Below, one piece after another: positions 33,619 through 45,735 of a DNA stretch of 64,000 nucleotides (position 1 is the stretch's first letter; each line of letters starts with the position of its first letter). The DNA lies in contig NC_049905.1 in the NCBI RefSeq assembly GCF_001411555.2, positions 10,197,053-10,261,052 on the forward strand, written 5' to 3'. The translations under genes and the position numbers were made by a program. A model generated the notes under the pieces. That model was not told the origin of the DNA. It did not search any database and saw only the letters and a program-made list of their open reading frames with translations. This DNA comes from Juglans regia. Lineage: Eukaryota > Streptophyta > Magnoliopsida > Fagales > Juglandaceae.

Positions 33619-34531
33619 AGTAAATATTGGTATAGTATATAGATATTGTAGCTACAAAATGCGAATAATTAATCATAAAATTAAAATTAAAAAAAAAAAA
33701 GGAGTTTAAGCCCATTTATGGTGGTTCCCATTTATGTCAAATCTTATAAAAGTGTTCGGCAGATAGAAGAAATGATAAAGTTGAAATGAAGTCTAGTGTG
33801 CAAAGGTGAAGAAAAAATAAAGAAAAAAAGATTGACCTAATGCACCTAAACCTATTCGATGAATAAGGAGGAAAAAAAAAAGAAAAAAAAAAGATTGATC
33901 AACTGACACATGTAAACACATCAGCCTGACTCACCGCCCTTTCCCCAAACACTAAACTCAACGGATAAGAATGAGAAAAACAAAGAATAAAAGGACTGAC
34001 CGACTGACACACATAAACCCAAACACTCAACCCATCCCCTCAACCTGACACACGAACCTATCAACCTATCTCTATCTCCAAACTGAAACCGCCCCTTTCC
34101 TGCTCCTAAACAATAAAAGAACATTATAGATTCACAATGCACAGACGAAACACACGATAGACGCTTACCAAAAGGACAAAAACGACATAACACCAAAAAA
34201 AGAAGGAAAAAATGGATGATCAAATATTATTGTTCATCACTGTTGATAAGCGATAGACATTTTTTTATCATAGAATATATATATATATATATACACACTA
34301 TTTTTCATGACCACCTTTATGCTTGCGAGGGCAAATGATGTCCTAGATTAAGAGAATAGAAATGGAATAAAAATATTAAAAAGAGTAATTTTAGTAAAAT
34401 TTAGATTAAATTTTTCATTTTTTTTTCAGTAAAACTTACTTTTTAATAAATAAAAATTTGAACGTAATTTTATTTATATTTGTATATATTATTATTTTAT
34501 TGACTAATAATATAATATTCAAGGATGAGAT
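33619..34531. other. Intergenic, low complexity
   Basis: AT-rich with A/G-rich stretches (33820-33900) and a TA microsatellite near 34274-34295. No gene is recognised. Confidence 0.4.
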
Positions 34532-35268
34532 TAGGAGTGTAACGAATCCAGTTTAGTCAGGTTTTGGACAAAATTTGAGACTGAATCGGTATGCACCAGT
34601 TTTATATTTTCAAGAACCGATTCCGCACCGGTTACCTCCTAAACCAGTACTTCCGATTTTATTAGTTTCGGTCCGGTTCGGTCTAATTTTCACTTTTTTT
34701 AATATACTATATTATATAATATATATTATAGTATATTATAGTATATCATACTATAGTGATAATATATTGTAACATATTATAATATATATTATAATTATAT
34801 TATAGACTATAGTGATATATTATAATATATAATATAGTGATATATTATAGTATATTATAATATATAGTGATATAATTTAGTATAACTATTAATACAATAC
34901 AATAGACTAAAGTGATATAAGATTTTAAAATTTAAAATTTAAAATTATATTAATTAGTAATTTATTATATAATTCAAAATTATTTTATATATAATTATAT
35001 ATTATATATAAAAATTATATACAATATAAAAAATTATAATATATATATGAACTGATCTAATTTAGTATAATATGATTTTGAAAAAGGAAAAATTAAAATT
35101 GGATCGATTTTAATCAATTTTAAAAAAAAATAAAATTAGTATTAGACGGAACCGAACTCAAAATTAAACTAAATACACCAGTTTAGTCTGGTCTGATTTA
35201 CCGATTTACTCTTCTTTCTTCTTCTTTTTTTCTTTCTTTCTTTCTTTCTTTTTTTTTTTACACTCCTA
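34532..35268. mobile_element. Non-autonomous TIR element, 737 bp
   Basis: The ends are exact inverted repeats TAGGAGTGTAA and TTACACTCCTA. Next to them are GTTTAGTC-rich arms and a very AT-rich centre made of TATATTATA permutations. GAT flanks both ends, which is too short to prove a target duplication. No transposase is encoded. Confidence 0.65.
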
Positions 35269-35589
35269 GATAAGATGACAGTTTGCGAGATGCTCGCAGG
35301 GAAATAATTATTTAAGTCTAGTAAGTTTTGTCCACGGAGGTGATCGGTCGGTTGGCCATTATTTGATTAGATGTCTGGATTTGAATCTCAGAATATTAGG
35401 TGATATAATATAATAAAATAAATATAAAGCAAGTCTGATCTAAATGATTAGGGAATTTGTAAATAATAATTAAACTGTGCGTGAATTCATGGAGATGGTT
35501 TGAATTATAATATTTTATACAATTATAAAAACCGAAAGAATAAGGAGAGATTTGAAATTTTGAATAATAAGTTGAACAGAGAAAGGATG

Positions 35590-35766
35590 ATACGAGATAA
35601 AATAAAAATTAAAAGTTAAAAAAATATTATTAAAATATAGTTTTAATATTATTTTTATTTTAAAATTTAAAAAAGTTGAATTGTTTATTATATTTTGTTT
35701 AAAAGTTTGTAAAAATTATAATGATTAAATGAAATGAGTTGAAATTAACTCTGAATCGAAACACCC
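35590..35766. mobile_element. Tourist-like MITE, copy B (decayed)
   Basis: This copy is in reverse orientation to copy A: TTTTAATATTATTTTTATTT, AAAAAGTTGAATTGTTTATT and ATGATTAAATGAAATGAG. It lacks clean ends and lies directly beside copy C. Confidence 0.5.
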
Positions 35767-36018
35767 CATTGAATAAAAATATTATAAATTTAAAATAGTG
35801 TTGTAATATAATTTTGTAATATAATTCTTATTTTAAAATTTGAAAAAGTTGAATTATTTTTTGTATTTTATTTAAAAATTTGATAAAGTTATTATGATTA
35901 GGTAATGATTTGATGAAAAAGTTGAAAATCTGAGATTGGAAAATAGTTTATTTAAATGATATTTGAAAAATAAATTAGATGAGATGTGATTAAACCATCT
36001 CGTCGTCCAAACAGCCCC
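35767..36018. mobile_element. Tourist-like MITE, copy C (decayed)
   Basis: A second reverse-oriented copy with GAAAAAGTTGAATTATTTTT and AGATGAGATGTGATTAAACC. It ends at GTCCAAACAGCCCC, a family-type end. Confidence 0.5.
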
Positions 36019-36138
36019 TTATTCTTTTAGTAGGAGTTGTTTCCAATTCTGTTTTAAGTTTCTATCATTTTCTTTTGCGCTTAATTACGTTCATATATGA
36101 AAGGTCTTGATTTGTTAGTAAAATTATTCGTGTATCCC

Positions 36139-37017
36139 TATATTTTAATTCAAAAATCTACCAATTCATTCAACAAATTGGTTAGTCGTCAACCATACAA
36201 TTATTTAATAATAAAGCAATAACAAAAAGTAAATAAATTGCATAATACCGAAATTAGTAGCAAAAGAAAACCTTTTAAAGAACTCTTTAAAGGTAAAATC
36301 CTACGGGACAGTCAAACCTAGAAAAATCAATTTTATTATTTGAAAATCAATTATAAATAAATCTCAATTACAAAACCTTTATCAATTGACTTTCTTACTT
36401 AACACGACAAACGACCCATTTGTTTCTACCGTAATAGCAGCCAGAACCTATGACGATCTTCAAACATTGGCTTTTCTCGTGGAACTCCAGTGGCTGAATT
36501 AAGATCACTCTATCTCAATCTCAGATCAACGATCACACTCTTTGAGAGATACAATATGAAAATTCTCCAATGAATTTTCTCACCAAAATATGTACAGGAA
36601 AGTGCTATAAAAAAATATCTAGAATTGAATCTTTGCAGATCCTAACTAGTAGGACAGTTTAAATAGATTTCTGGAAGCAGTTTCCAAGTCATAGTGAAAC
36701 TCTGCTAACGGATTCTGCTGATGGCTTGCTAGCGCCTTATACTTATATTCTCAGCATTGGTCGTTTCATATTCAAACTCTTCTCTAGATAAGATCTATCT
36801 CTTGGAACTCGACTTCTACACTTTTGACTTATCTAAAACACTTCCTAACAACCTCTAGATAAAATAAAAAAACTTTAGATAAACTCAAAGTGTTTTACAT
36901 TCATTCAAATTACAAAACTCAATATAAGATGAAGTCTATCACCTTAGTCGCCTAGTCATATCCAAACTTATCATCTTAGTCACCTTATCTAGTCCTAGCC
37001 AAACTCTTGCATTTACA
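36139..37017 (-). repeat. 3' LTR of copia 3
   Basis: This is the 879-bp LTR. It lacks the MITE and so gives the empty-site sequence for that insertion. Its low-coordinate end reads TA where the other LTR has TG. Confidence 0.83.
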
Positions 37018-39620
37018 ATCTTCCTCTTTGACAGATTGGTGACAAAATCAACTATGATGAATGTAATATAGATTGTCAAAACACAACCAGCAGACCAAGA
37101 AATCGAGTAGAAATTCCAAGCAAATAATCAAGAATAAAAAATGCTGACATAGAACAATGACTAAGATTAGTACTATCAAAATTCACAAGATTTAAAATCT
37201 AATTCAAAATCTAAGCATGTTCTAGTTCAACATCAAAATTCTGTCAAGCAAAATAAACTTAAATGAAATCAACCATTAAGTAAAAGTTTCTAAGGTAATT
37301 TTATAAATCGGAATTTAGTTCTCCCCCTCAATATTAAATTATCTTAAACAAAACAATAAAATATTCATTCAACTCCCCCTTAGCAACACACTTACTCCAA
37401 CTCCCCCTAAATTTCACAATACCAAAAAATCAATCTGTTCCTACAATGCTCCTTTAACTCTTCATTTTTGTCATTGATTTGATAAGGTTTAAACCTTCTC
37501 GTCATCAGAACCAGACTAATGTTGGCTACCGTGTGGGAATGTGATAAGAAAACTCTTGAGAAGACCCTCCTACAACCATGAAGAACCTCAACTCTACAAT
37601 GCAATTGGAGTAAAATAGTGAATGAACATGAATTCATGTAAAGAAATTGACAAATGAATGAAAAAAAATTTGGTTGAGACAAAAAATCAAACGCTTTGTA
37701 GGCAACTCATGAAAACCGAAATGTATAATGTACTAACCCACCAAAAATCCTTCCTAAATACATTAAGAAGGCAGACCCAACTCACAATATGCACATATTC
37801 ATGACCCAAACATCAATAAGTCGAGTCTCAAATCGCAAAAAATACCAACAAACCCAAATGGATGTGCATCTAGCCCTAGAATTTAGAAAGAATAAGAGAT
37901 TGTACTTACCGTGTAACACACCCGTGTAGAGACAAGATAAATTTGATTGCAGAGACCGAATGACCCTAGGGCTCATGATTCTCAAAGAGTAGTAGTTGGC
38001 TAGGGCACAAAAAGTGAAGAGCAATGAAGTGTAGAGTCATGGGGGGTGGGTGGTGGGGGCACTAAGTAACTTAAGTCACTTAGTGACTTAACATGCCACG
38101 CACTTGAGCGTAAGGCTCAAAGTCCCATTGGGACTTAAACTCAAACAAAAGGCTGACCTTCAGACACACAACTCTCAGACCCATATGCATATCCAACCAA
38201 AACAATACCAAAAATAATAAACAAATTATAAGAGGGAAAAAAAACTCAGTTAATAAAAAGAATTAAAATTTGGCCCCAAAAATTTTTTTGAAATTTTTAG
38301 AATCACTTGAATCAAGTTACTTGCCTAAATGCATCACATATCCAAGCATTGGGTCACTCACACAATCAAAAAAATTCACTCTCTCATTTGCAACAAACCA
38401 CACTAGATGTGAACACCCCATAAGTTCATCATGATCAAAGTCCATGGGAGTATATGACTAATGCTACTTACTTCAACAAAAAAAATAAAAACCAAATTTA
38501 TATATGTATATTTTCTTTTTTCTTTTTCCTTTTTTTTTCATAGATACTCACAAAAGGTTTATCTCTCACCTTAAAAGTCAAATTTTATGTTAGGGCCTAG
38601 ATACTTTGATAGAGTATCTCCTCTGAATATAAGGTTTCTCAACCTTTGGTATATCTATTTTGTTTCTCATCTTTTTCCACAATGAATAGAGCAATGATGT
38701 TTTCTATAAGGACTTAAAGAACAAATTCGTGTAGGGTGTTTGCATTTTTTCGCAATAAAGAAATACCAATTTTTTCTCTATGGATCAAAAATTTATGTCC
38801 AGTAAAGGGAGACCTCTTATTCTTTTAGTACTAGATTCAACTAGTGTTAGTCAATTTAAAGTATAAACTCCTCATTTGGACAACAACTATAAAACTTTAT
38901 GGAGCATACGTTATAATAAAAAAAACATTTGAAAAGAAGTTTCTCACAATACGCTAAGGTTTGACTTTGGCAAAATGACCCATAAGGTCTACACCCACAT
39001 GTGGACTGCACAAAAATGGAGAGGTGCTTCAGCTCTAAGTATAGGAAGTGTGAGGACCCCGAGTACTAAAGACTTGGCACACCAAGCATAAATTTTGCTC
39101 AACTGAATAAAAATAAAACTAAGAAACAATCCAAAAAAAAAAAAAAAACAACTCAAGCAAATGAAAAGAGATGCAAACAAATAAAAGAATGTGAAATACA
39201 TGTCCTAAACTAATTATATGCAAGGAGTGCAAGAACATGTAAGTGGTCCTATCAATTAATCTAACACAACATCTTCTTTGACCACCCACTTTGTTTTAAA
39301 TTTTGAGGCGATTTTTACATCATTGCAACTTTTTGTGGTCTTATCCTTGCTGCCAAGACAAATTTTAAATAGTGCACCTAATTTTAGGCTAATAGAGGTT
39401 ATTTGATGACTTAACTCTTGGACTTGATTTTCAAGAGTCTTTGCATTCTTCTTTGATTTTCTCTCACCTCCATTTTTATGCACATTACCCAAATTAAAAC
39501 AATATGACCTTATATGACCAAAAATATCACAATGATAGCAAATAAGTGCAAACTTACCAGCTCTAAACTTACCTTGGTTCAGCTTATTTAAGGTTGATGT
39601 TTTATGAACCTTTTCAAGAT

Positions 39621-40537
39621 TGTAAATGTAATTTATGTTTGACTAGGATTAGAAGAGTCAAATTTTATTTTGCATTATGGATGAATGTAATTTTAATAGG
39701 ACTCTAGGATTGCATCTGATAAAGATAAGTATTTGTCCGATAAGGATGAGTGTTTGAACTATAGCTCTTATCAAATCTTGTTAATATTATAATATAAGAG
39801 TCTACAAGAGTCATAGGCATGTTTCGAATTTTAGAGTTAGTTCAAGAGATAAAGATGCAAGTTTTATTTGAACTCTAGGCAATCCAGAAGAAGTAATCTA
39901 GTCTAAGATGTTCGCAAAAAGTGAGCAATGTATTTGACTGAGATTCTAGATAAACCTGTCAGCAGAGTCCTTCTCCAAATCAATCACAACATTACCTATT
40001 TGTAGAAGAGTCAGCTGAGGGTTTTTATAACACGAAACTAGCACATATTCACAAGAATTGAAAGCTTGAAAATCTATGTAGAACTTCAAGAGATCGTGCA
40101 AGAGAAAATTCTTGAGAGAATGATTTTCCAAAAAGCTCAATCCGTGGGATTGAGTGAGAGCATACTCCAATGGGGAGTTGCCGTGTTCAAGTTCAACCAC
40201 TAGAGGTTTCAGTAGGAAAGACAAAGATTGGAGAGTGTTAGAGATTTTGACTACCTACTGCGATAGAAGACAAGTGGGTCGCGTGTCTTCGGTAAACGTG
40301 TCTAGTTACAAAAGTTTTGTAAACGTTTTACTTGTAATACTCTCAATCAATAAAATTGACTTTCCTGGATTTGATTGCCCCTTAGGGTTTTACATTTGAG
40401 GAGCTCTTCAAAGGGTTTCCTTTCGTAACCAAACTATTGTGTTAATGCTCTTAATATTTTATATTGTTTTCTAATCCGTGCTAATAGCTATTGTTTAGCA
40501 TTAACGTGAATAATCAGATGTACTTTAGTAATTTCAA
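39621..40537 (+). mobile_element. Solo LTR (917 bp) inserted in copia 3
   Basis: The segment starts TGTAAATGTAATTTATG, ends TAATTTCA, and is flanked by the 5-bp duplication AAGAT (39616-39620 and 40538-40542). Its 3' part (CAATCAATAAAATTGACTTT, GGGTTTTAC, GAGCTCTTCAAAGGGTTT) is homologous to the copia 3 LTR but in the opposite orientation, so it comes from a related family. No internal region or second LTR is present, as expected after LTR-LTR recombination. Confidence 0.83.
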
Positions 40538-40709
40538 AGATGATTTGACGTTGACGCGGCTTCTCTTGGAGCATCCACAACTTGGCTTCATTTGACAAAG
40601 ACAATACTTTTAGAGGTTGTGACAATGGATGCTAAGGCTTGATAATATTTGCCTTGGGAAGTTGTGTACCCCAATCCAGTACGATCACAGCTGGACTTTT
40701 GAATACTTA

Positions 40710-40904
40710 GGGCTCGTTTGTTTTCAGATATGAGATGAGATTAAAATTAAAAAGTTGAATAAAATATTGTTAGAATATATTTTTTAATATTATTTTTATT
40801 TTGGGATTTGAAAAAGTTGAATTGTTTATTTTATTTTGTATTGGAAGTTGGAAAAGTTGTAATGATTAGATGAGATGAGATGTTTTCTTAAAACAAACGA
40901 GGCC
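40710..40904. mobile_element. Tourist-like MITE, copy D (195 bp, intact ends)
   Basis: The ends GGGCTCGTTTGTTTTC and AAAACAAACGAGGCC are inverted repeats. TTA flanks both sides (40707-40709 and 40905-40907), the PIF/Harbinger-type target duplication. It is inserted in the copia 3 gag remnant and has no coding capacity. Confidence 0.85.
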
Positions 40905-42259
40905 TTAATATCTCATCTAATTTCTAAGTTGCTGATTTTTGTTGGCATTCGTGGGAGTTCTTCAATTCTTTGTCTAGTACCTCATTTTGAATCTTCATCT
41001 TAAAATCTCAACTTCAAAAAATTTAAGTGCTTTTGAGAGGTTGTTTTTTTCATTCTCCATTGTTGTGAGTTTATTGTAAAACTTCTTGTTAAACATTTTC
41101 AGTTTGACCACTTCTTCACATAAATCATTATAAGCCTCTTGCATGCTTAGATCATGGTCAACATCAACAAGAGCTATATCAGAGTATTATTACCAAATTC
41201 ACTTTCAAATTTTGTTAGTATAATTTCAAAAAAATCATCAACAACAGTGGTAAAAGCCATAATTTTTTTTTTATTATTAGACGATGAACTAGAAGTTTTA
41301 GATTCTAAATTGTCACTAAGTGTGACATTCAATGTTTTTTCTTTATTTTTCTTAAAGTTTGGGCACTCCCCTCTAATGTGACCATAGTCGAAGCACTCAT
41401 GACACTATACTTTGTCATTTTTCTTTATTACATTTTCTTTATCACTTTTCTTTGCAGGAAATTCCTTACCTCATTTTTGTTTTTCACTAGCTTTCTTGTT
41501 AAACAAGAATTTTCCGAATTTTCTTACAATGATATCTATATTCTCATCATTCAAATTTTCTTCATCAGAAAAATCATATCAATCTTCTTTCACAATCTTT
41601 AATGCAATGGACTTGCCTTTTCTTGTTTGAGAAAGTGAGGACTCATGTTTACAAAGAGCCGACCAGTTCTTCAACCTTTATAATATCCAAATCCTTGATT
41701 TCCTCAATCGTTGTAACTTTTGGGTGAAATCTTTCAGGCATGGACCTTAAAATCTTTCTCACCACCCTTGAATCTTCCACCTCCTTGCTGAGATTAAATA
41801 TAGAATTCACAATATCATTAAGTTTAGCATAAAAATCATTAAAATTCTCATCTTTCAACATCTTAATCTCTTCAAATTTTAAGGATAACATCTGCAATTT
41901 TGAATTTTTTATTAATCCTGTCCCTTCATGTGTAACCTCAAAAATATCTCAAATTTGTTTGGCAATCTCACACATGGAAATTCTTTTAGATTTTTTGGGA
42001 GATACAACCATAAAAATAGCATTAAGTCCTTTACTATTCCAATTGCAGTTGATGATCTCATCTCTAGTCCAACCATCAAGAGTTATCTCGAGTTTAGTCC
42101 ATTCTCGTTCAACTACATATCACACACTTTCATCTAAAGACTTGAGGAAAGCCCTCATATTAATTTTCCAATAAGCATAATTTTTTCCATCAAAGTGTGA
42201 TAGAGTATAAAATGACGACAACATGATTTACATGGACACGAATCACACTTGACTGAGTG

Positions 42260-42284
42260 AACCATGCTCTAATGTCAATTTAAA
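42260..42284 (-). other. Probable primer-binding site of copia 3
   Basis: On the minus strand TTGACATTAGAGCATGG follows the 5' LTR. It resembles TTGGTATCAGAGCATGG with a few transitions. Confidence 0.5.
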
Positions 42285-42288
42285 TTAC

Positions 42289-43358
42289 TGTATTTTAATT
42301 CAAAGATCTATCAATTCACTCAACAAATCAGTTAGTCATCAACTATGCAATTATTTAATAATAAAGCAATAACATAAAGTAAATAAATTGCATAACACCA
42401 AGATTGGTAACGAATGAAAACCCTTTAAAGAACTCTTTAAAGGTAAAACCATACAGGGCAACCAAACCTAGAAAATTAGTCAATTTTATTATTTGAAAAT
42501 CAATTACGAATAAGTCTCAATTACTTGTCAATTGACTATCTCACTTGACATGACAAACGACATGTTTGTCTCTACCGTAGTAGCTGCTAGAACCTCTAAT
42601 AATATTGAAACATTGGCTATTTTCCTGAAACTCTAGTAGCTGAATCACGATCACTCTATCTTAATTTTGGATCAACGATCACACTATTTGAGAGAAATAA
42701 TATGAAAATTCTCTAAGGAGTTTTCTCAGCAAAATATGCACTGGAAAGTGTTTTAAAAAATATTCAGAATCGAATCTCTACAAATCCTAACTAGTATGAC
42801 AATTTAAATAGATTTCTGGAAATAGTTTCCAAGTCACAACCAAACTCTGCTGACGGCTTGTTGGCGCCTGATATTTATCTTCTTAGTAATAGTAATTTCA
42901 CATTCGAACTCTTATCTGGATAATATCTATATCTTGTAACTCGACTTCTACACTTTTGACTTATCTAAAATACTTCCTAACAATCTCTAGATAAGATCAA
43001 AACGACTATAGATAAATTCAAAGTGTTTTACATTCATCTTAATTACAAAACCCAACATAAGATGAAATCTATCAGACTCGTTTGGATAGTGAGATAAAAT
43101 GAGATGGTTTTAGATGAGTTGAGTAAAATATTATTATAATATTATTATTTGTTTTAGAATTTAAAAAAATTGAATTGTTTATTCTATTTTGTGTGAGAAT
43201 TTGAAAAAATTATAATGAGATGAATTTTGTGTGAGAATTTGAAAAAATTATAATAATGAGATGAAATTATTTTTCTATCCAAACAAGCCCTAGTCACCTA
43301 GTCATGTCTAAACTTATCATCTTAGTCATCTAGCCTTAGCCAAACTCTTGCATCTACA
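42289..43358 (-). repeat. 5' LTR of copia 3 (contains a MITE)
   Basis: It matches 36139-37017 collinearly, for example through CTTTAAAGAACTCTTTAAAG and CGACTTCTACACTTTTGACT. It is about 216 bp longer because of the MITE at 43075-43290. Confidence 0.85.
43075..43290. mobile_element. Tourist-like MITE, copy E (inside the copia 3 5' LTR)
   Basis: It starts GACTCGTTTGGATAGTGAG and ends CTATCCAAACAAGCCC, with an internal duplication of about 45 bp (ATTTTGTGTGAGAATTTG at 43186 and 43228 regions). The other LTR lacks it, so the insertion is younger than the element. Confidence 0.8.
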
Positions 43359-44965
43359 GTTAGTGATGGCTCCAATAATTGTATTCACTTTGATTCTTGA
43401 ATTGAGTTGCTATATATGTGGATGCAAAAATTTTGAGAATAACAACTTGTTAAAGAGAAATGCTTTACAGAAGTAAACTCACAAAATGATTTGTCTTTAT
43501 GTAATACGTCAGATTATAAAATTATTTTTATCGTAAAATTATTTCAATTTATAAGTTTATTTTTATAAAAATAAAAATAAAAATTTGTCACTATAACACT
43601 TCTATTCATCAAAATAAATAATAGTTATTTTTCCTAGGGCTGTTTGATAAAGTCAAATGGGTTTCTAGACTGGTCTCATCAATTTGGGCTGATCCAGCAA
43701 GCATTTCCCTACAAGTAGTAGTCACCAAATCCGTGTGGTACACACCATCCTTGCACTCTTAACAAACCCTTTACGGTCAACTCCTCTATTTCCCTACGGC
43801 AAAAGAAGAACAAGTAAGAAATTACTTGTCAATGTGTAGTGTTTTTGTAGGCATTATTTGATCAAAAACCACAAGTTTTGAAAGCAACATGAACCGTCCT
43901 AGCAAATTGTTAGTGTGGAGAGATAAGGATAAGGAAAAGGAAAATGCCCCTCTCGGTGAGAGTGACTTCTAACAATTATCACCGATTGTCTTTATTTATT
44001 TATTTATTTAATAATTAATGAAGTGTTTTTTAATTATTTTATGATTTTTATTTTATTTTTTAAATGTTTAAAGGTTTAAAAAAATTTGTGAAAAAAAAAG
44101 CAAGAAAAAGAAAATTTACCTGGTGGATGAAGATTCTCGGTGAAAATCCTCAGTGACTATAGCAGCCCCCTAAAGATAAACCTGATGAGAATTGAGAAGA
44201 ATAGCCTACTTTTAGCTCTCTACTTTTTCTAATTTCTCTTTGCCATTTTGGCTAAAAACGCGTCCTTCTGTCTCCATCTTTGTCTCCTGACTCCCAAGTC
44301 CATATTGGAATTAAAGCAACGCGTGCATTTGGTGACAAAGGGATTTGATGCGCATGCAAATTCACTGACTTTATAATTACTTTAGAAAAATCATAAACAC
44401 ACGTCATTTTTTATAAAACATTACACAATCATATTTTAAAATAAAAAATATTTTAATAAAATATTTTATAAAAATACGCTCACTTTAAAATATATATTGT
44501 GAAATATATTGTGTGAATATTATCGATCTTTACTTTATTTCAAAATTAATATATTTAATCTTTTTAGCTGTACTGACAAATAATACTTATCGCTAATCTT
44601 TTTTTTATTATTATTAGACTTATCGCTAATCTTAACGGTTAAGATACATGAAAAATAATTGATATATCACGTGTCGAATTAATAAATGGATAAAGAAATA
44701 ATCCAATAAGGACAAAAGACAGAAGTGACACATTTTAGATAGTAAAATGGAAGTGCGATATCGACACATTACTCAAACTCATAAATAAAACATACTTTAA
44801 CAAATAAACGTTGAATATCCCAACATTTTCTAAAAAATATTGATTTTCAATTTTAAATGAATATATGAATATTGTTTTATGATATTAAAAAAATCAAATA
44901 GATAGAGATTTATAATTCAAGATTTCATCGATGTGGAAAGAATTGAGATAAGAAAGCATACATGC

Positions 44966-44970
<5 letters not shown>
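43359..44970. other. Intergenic, AT-rich
   Basis: No gene is recognised. It includes short dispersed-repeat-like stretches (43490-43620) and the 16-bp duplication at 44585-44633 described in the findings. Confidence 0.4.

Positions 44971-45007
<37 letters not shown>
44971..45007. repeat. (TA)n microsatellite
   Basis: About 18 TA units; a second TA run lies at 45178-45195, on the far side of a hairpin MITE. Confidence 0.95.
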
Positions 45008-45011
<4 letters not shown>

Positions 45012-45016
45012 AAATA

Positions 45017-45170
45017 TATTAGTCATCTCAACTCTTATCATCTTCCTATCATCTTATGATGTGGCATTAAATGATAGGTTTACAAGTGAAATGTAATAAA
45101 TAATTTTTAATCATTTATTACCACATCATAAAATGATAGAAAGATAATGAAAGTTAGGATGATGAGTATC
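45017..45170. mobile_element. Hairpin MITE between two TA microsatellites
   Basis: Long imperfect inverted arms (about 45021-45077 and 45110-45167) share CTATCATCTTATGATGTGG and its complement CCACATCATAAAATGATAG. The element of about 150 bp would fold into one hairpin. It sits in a TA run, which suits a TA-targeting (Stowaway/Mariner-like) element, but the family is not proven. Confidence 0.65.
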
Positions 45171-45292
45171 ATTACTTTATATATATATATATATAAAACA
45201 AAAACTATAGTATCTTTTTTTAATTTCGTCATATATTTAAATGATTCTAAAATTAGAGATTGCCCTTTACCAAAAAAATAGAAATGAAATTA

Positions 45293-45735
45293 GAGCATTG
45301 GTAATGACTTAGTCATTGTCAAATCTAAATTTTGACTAAAACTGAGGTTTCCTTTGAATAGTTTAATCCACATTAGACATTCTAAAGTTAAAATAATAAT
45401 ATAATATTATATATTTTACAAATACACTCTATATATTAATTAATAATTTAATTTTTACTAATCAAACAAATTATTTAACATCATGAAAAAAGGAAGAGAA
45501 ATGAAGGGAAGGGAGACAGGAGACGAGAGTGAGTAAGAAAAATGAAAATATTTTTTAATAAAATATTCTTTTAGTTAGTGAATTGCAACTCATCAAATAT
45601 GGTTTTGATTTTTTATTTACTGTAACTTATAACTTAATTTGAAATGATTTGACTAGTCTAATATAATTGATTTTAAAAAAATTTAATCAAATCTAGACTT
45701 ATCTAACATTTGGCTAATCCAAGAAATATTAGCTC
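45293..45735. mobile_element. Short non-autonomous member of the GAGCATTGG TIR family
   Basis: The left end is GAGCATTGGTAATGACTTAG. The right end reverse-complements to GAGCTAATATTTCTTGGATTAG. Blocks such as TCCACATTAGACATTCTAAAG and a TTAATTAATAATTTAATTTT centre match the larger element at 581-1850. Confidence 0.55.

Larger units (their letters stand above)
39256..42224 (-). pseudogene. Copia 3 gag remnant
   Basis: It starts near ATG 42224, followed by HFDGKNYAYWKINMRAFLKS. A conserved UBN2-type gag segment (41897-41649) reads FEEIKMLKDENFNDFYAKL and IVRKIL-like VVRKILRSMPERFHPK. A zinc knuckle CHECFDYGHIRGEC lies near 41355-41405. A coiled-coil region (about 40910-41200) follows. Past the solo LTR comes a second knuckle, CYHCDIFGHIRSYC (about 39495-39540), leading into the frame down to 39256. 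This double-knuckle arrangement fits SIRE-like copia gag. Several in-frame stops and two insertions disrupt it. Protease and everything downstream are not recognisable between 37030 and 39250. Confidence 0.75.
36139..43358 (-). mobile_element. Old Ty1/copia element, copy 3 (SIRE/Maximus-like gag), internally deleted and nested
   Basis: Two diverged LTRs (36139-37017 and 42289-43358) bracket an interior with a minus-strand gag and a second zinc-knuckle region, but no recognisable integrase, RT or RNase H. A primer-binding-like site lies next to the 5' LTR and a purine tract (AAAGAGGAAGAT on the minus strand, 37018-37029) next to the 3' LTR. LTR divergence is clearly higher than in copia 1 or 2. 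The interior carries a solo LTR (39621-40537) and MITE D, and the 5' LTR carries MITE E. I could not confirm a target duplication. Confidence 0.82.

Noticed and set aside
36114..36118. GTTAG as target duplication of copia 3 (also present at 43359-43363)
   Set aside because: It lies about 20 bp outside the LTR end on the left, with unexplained sequence between, so the match may be chance.
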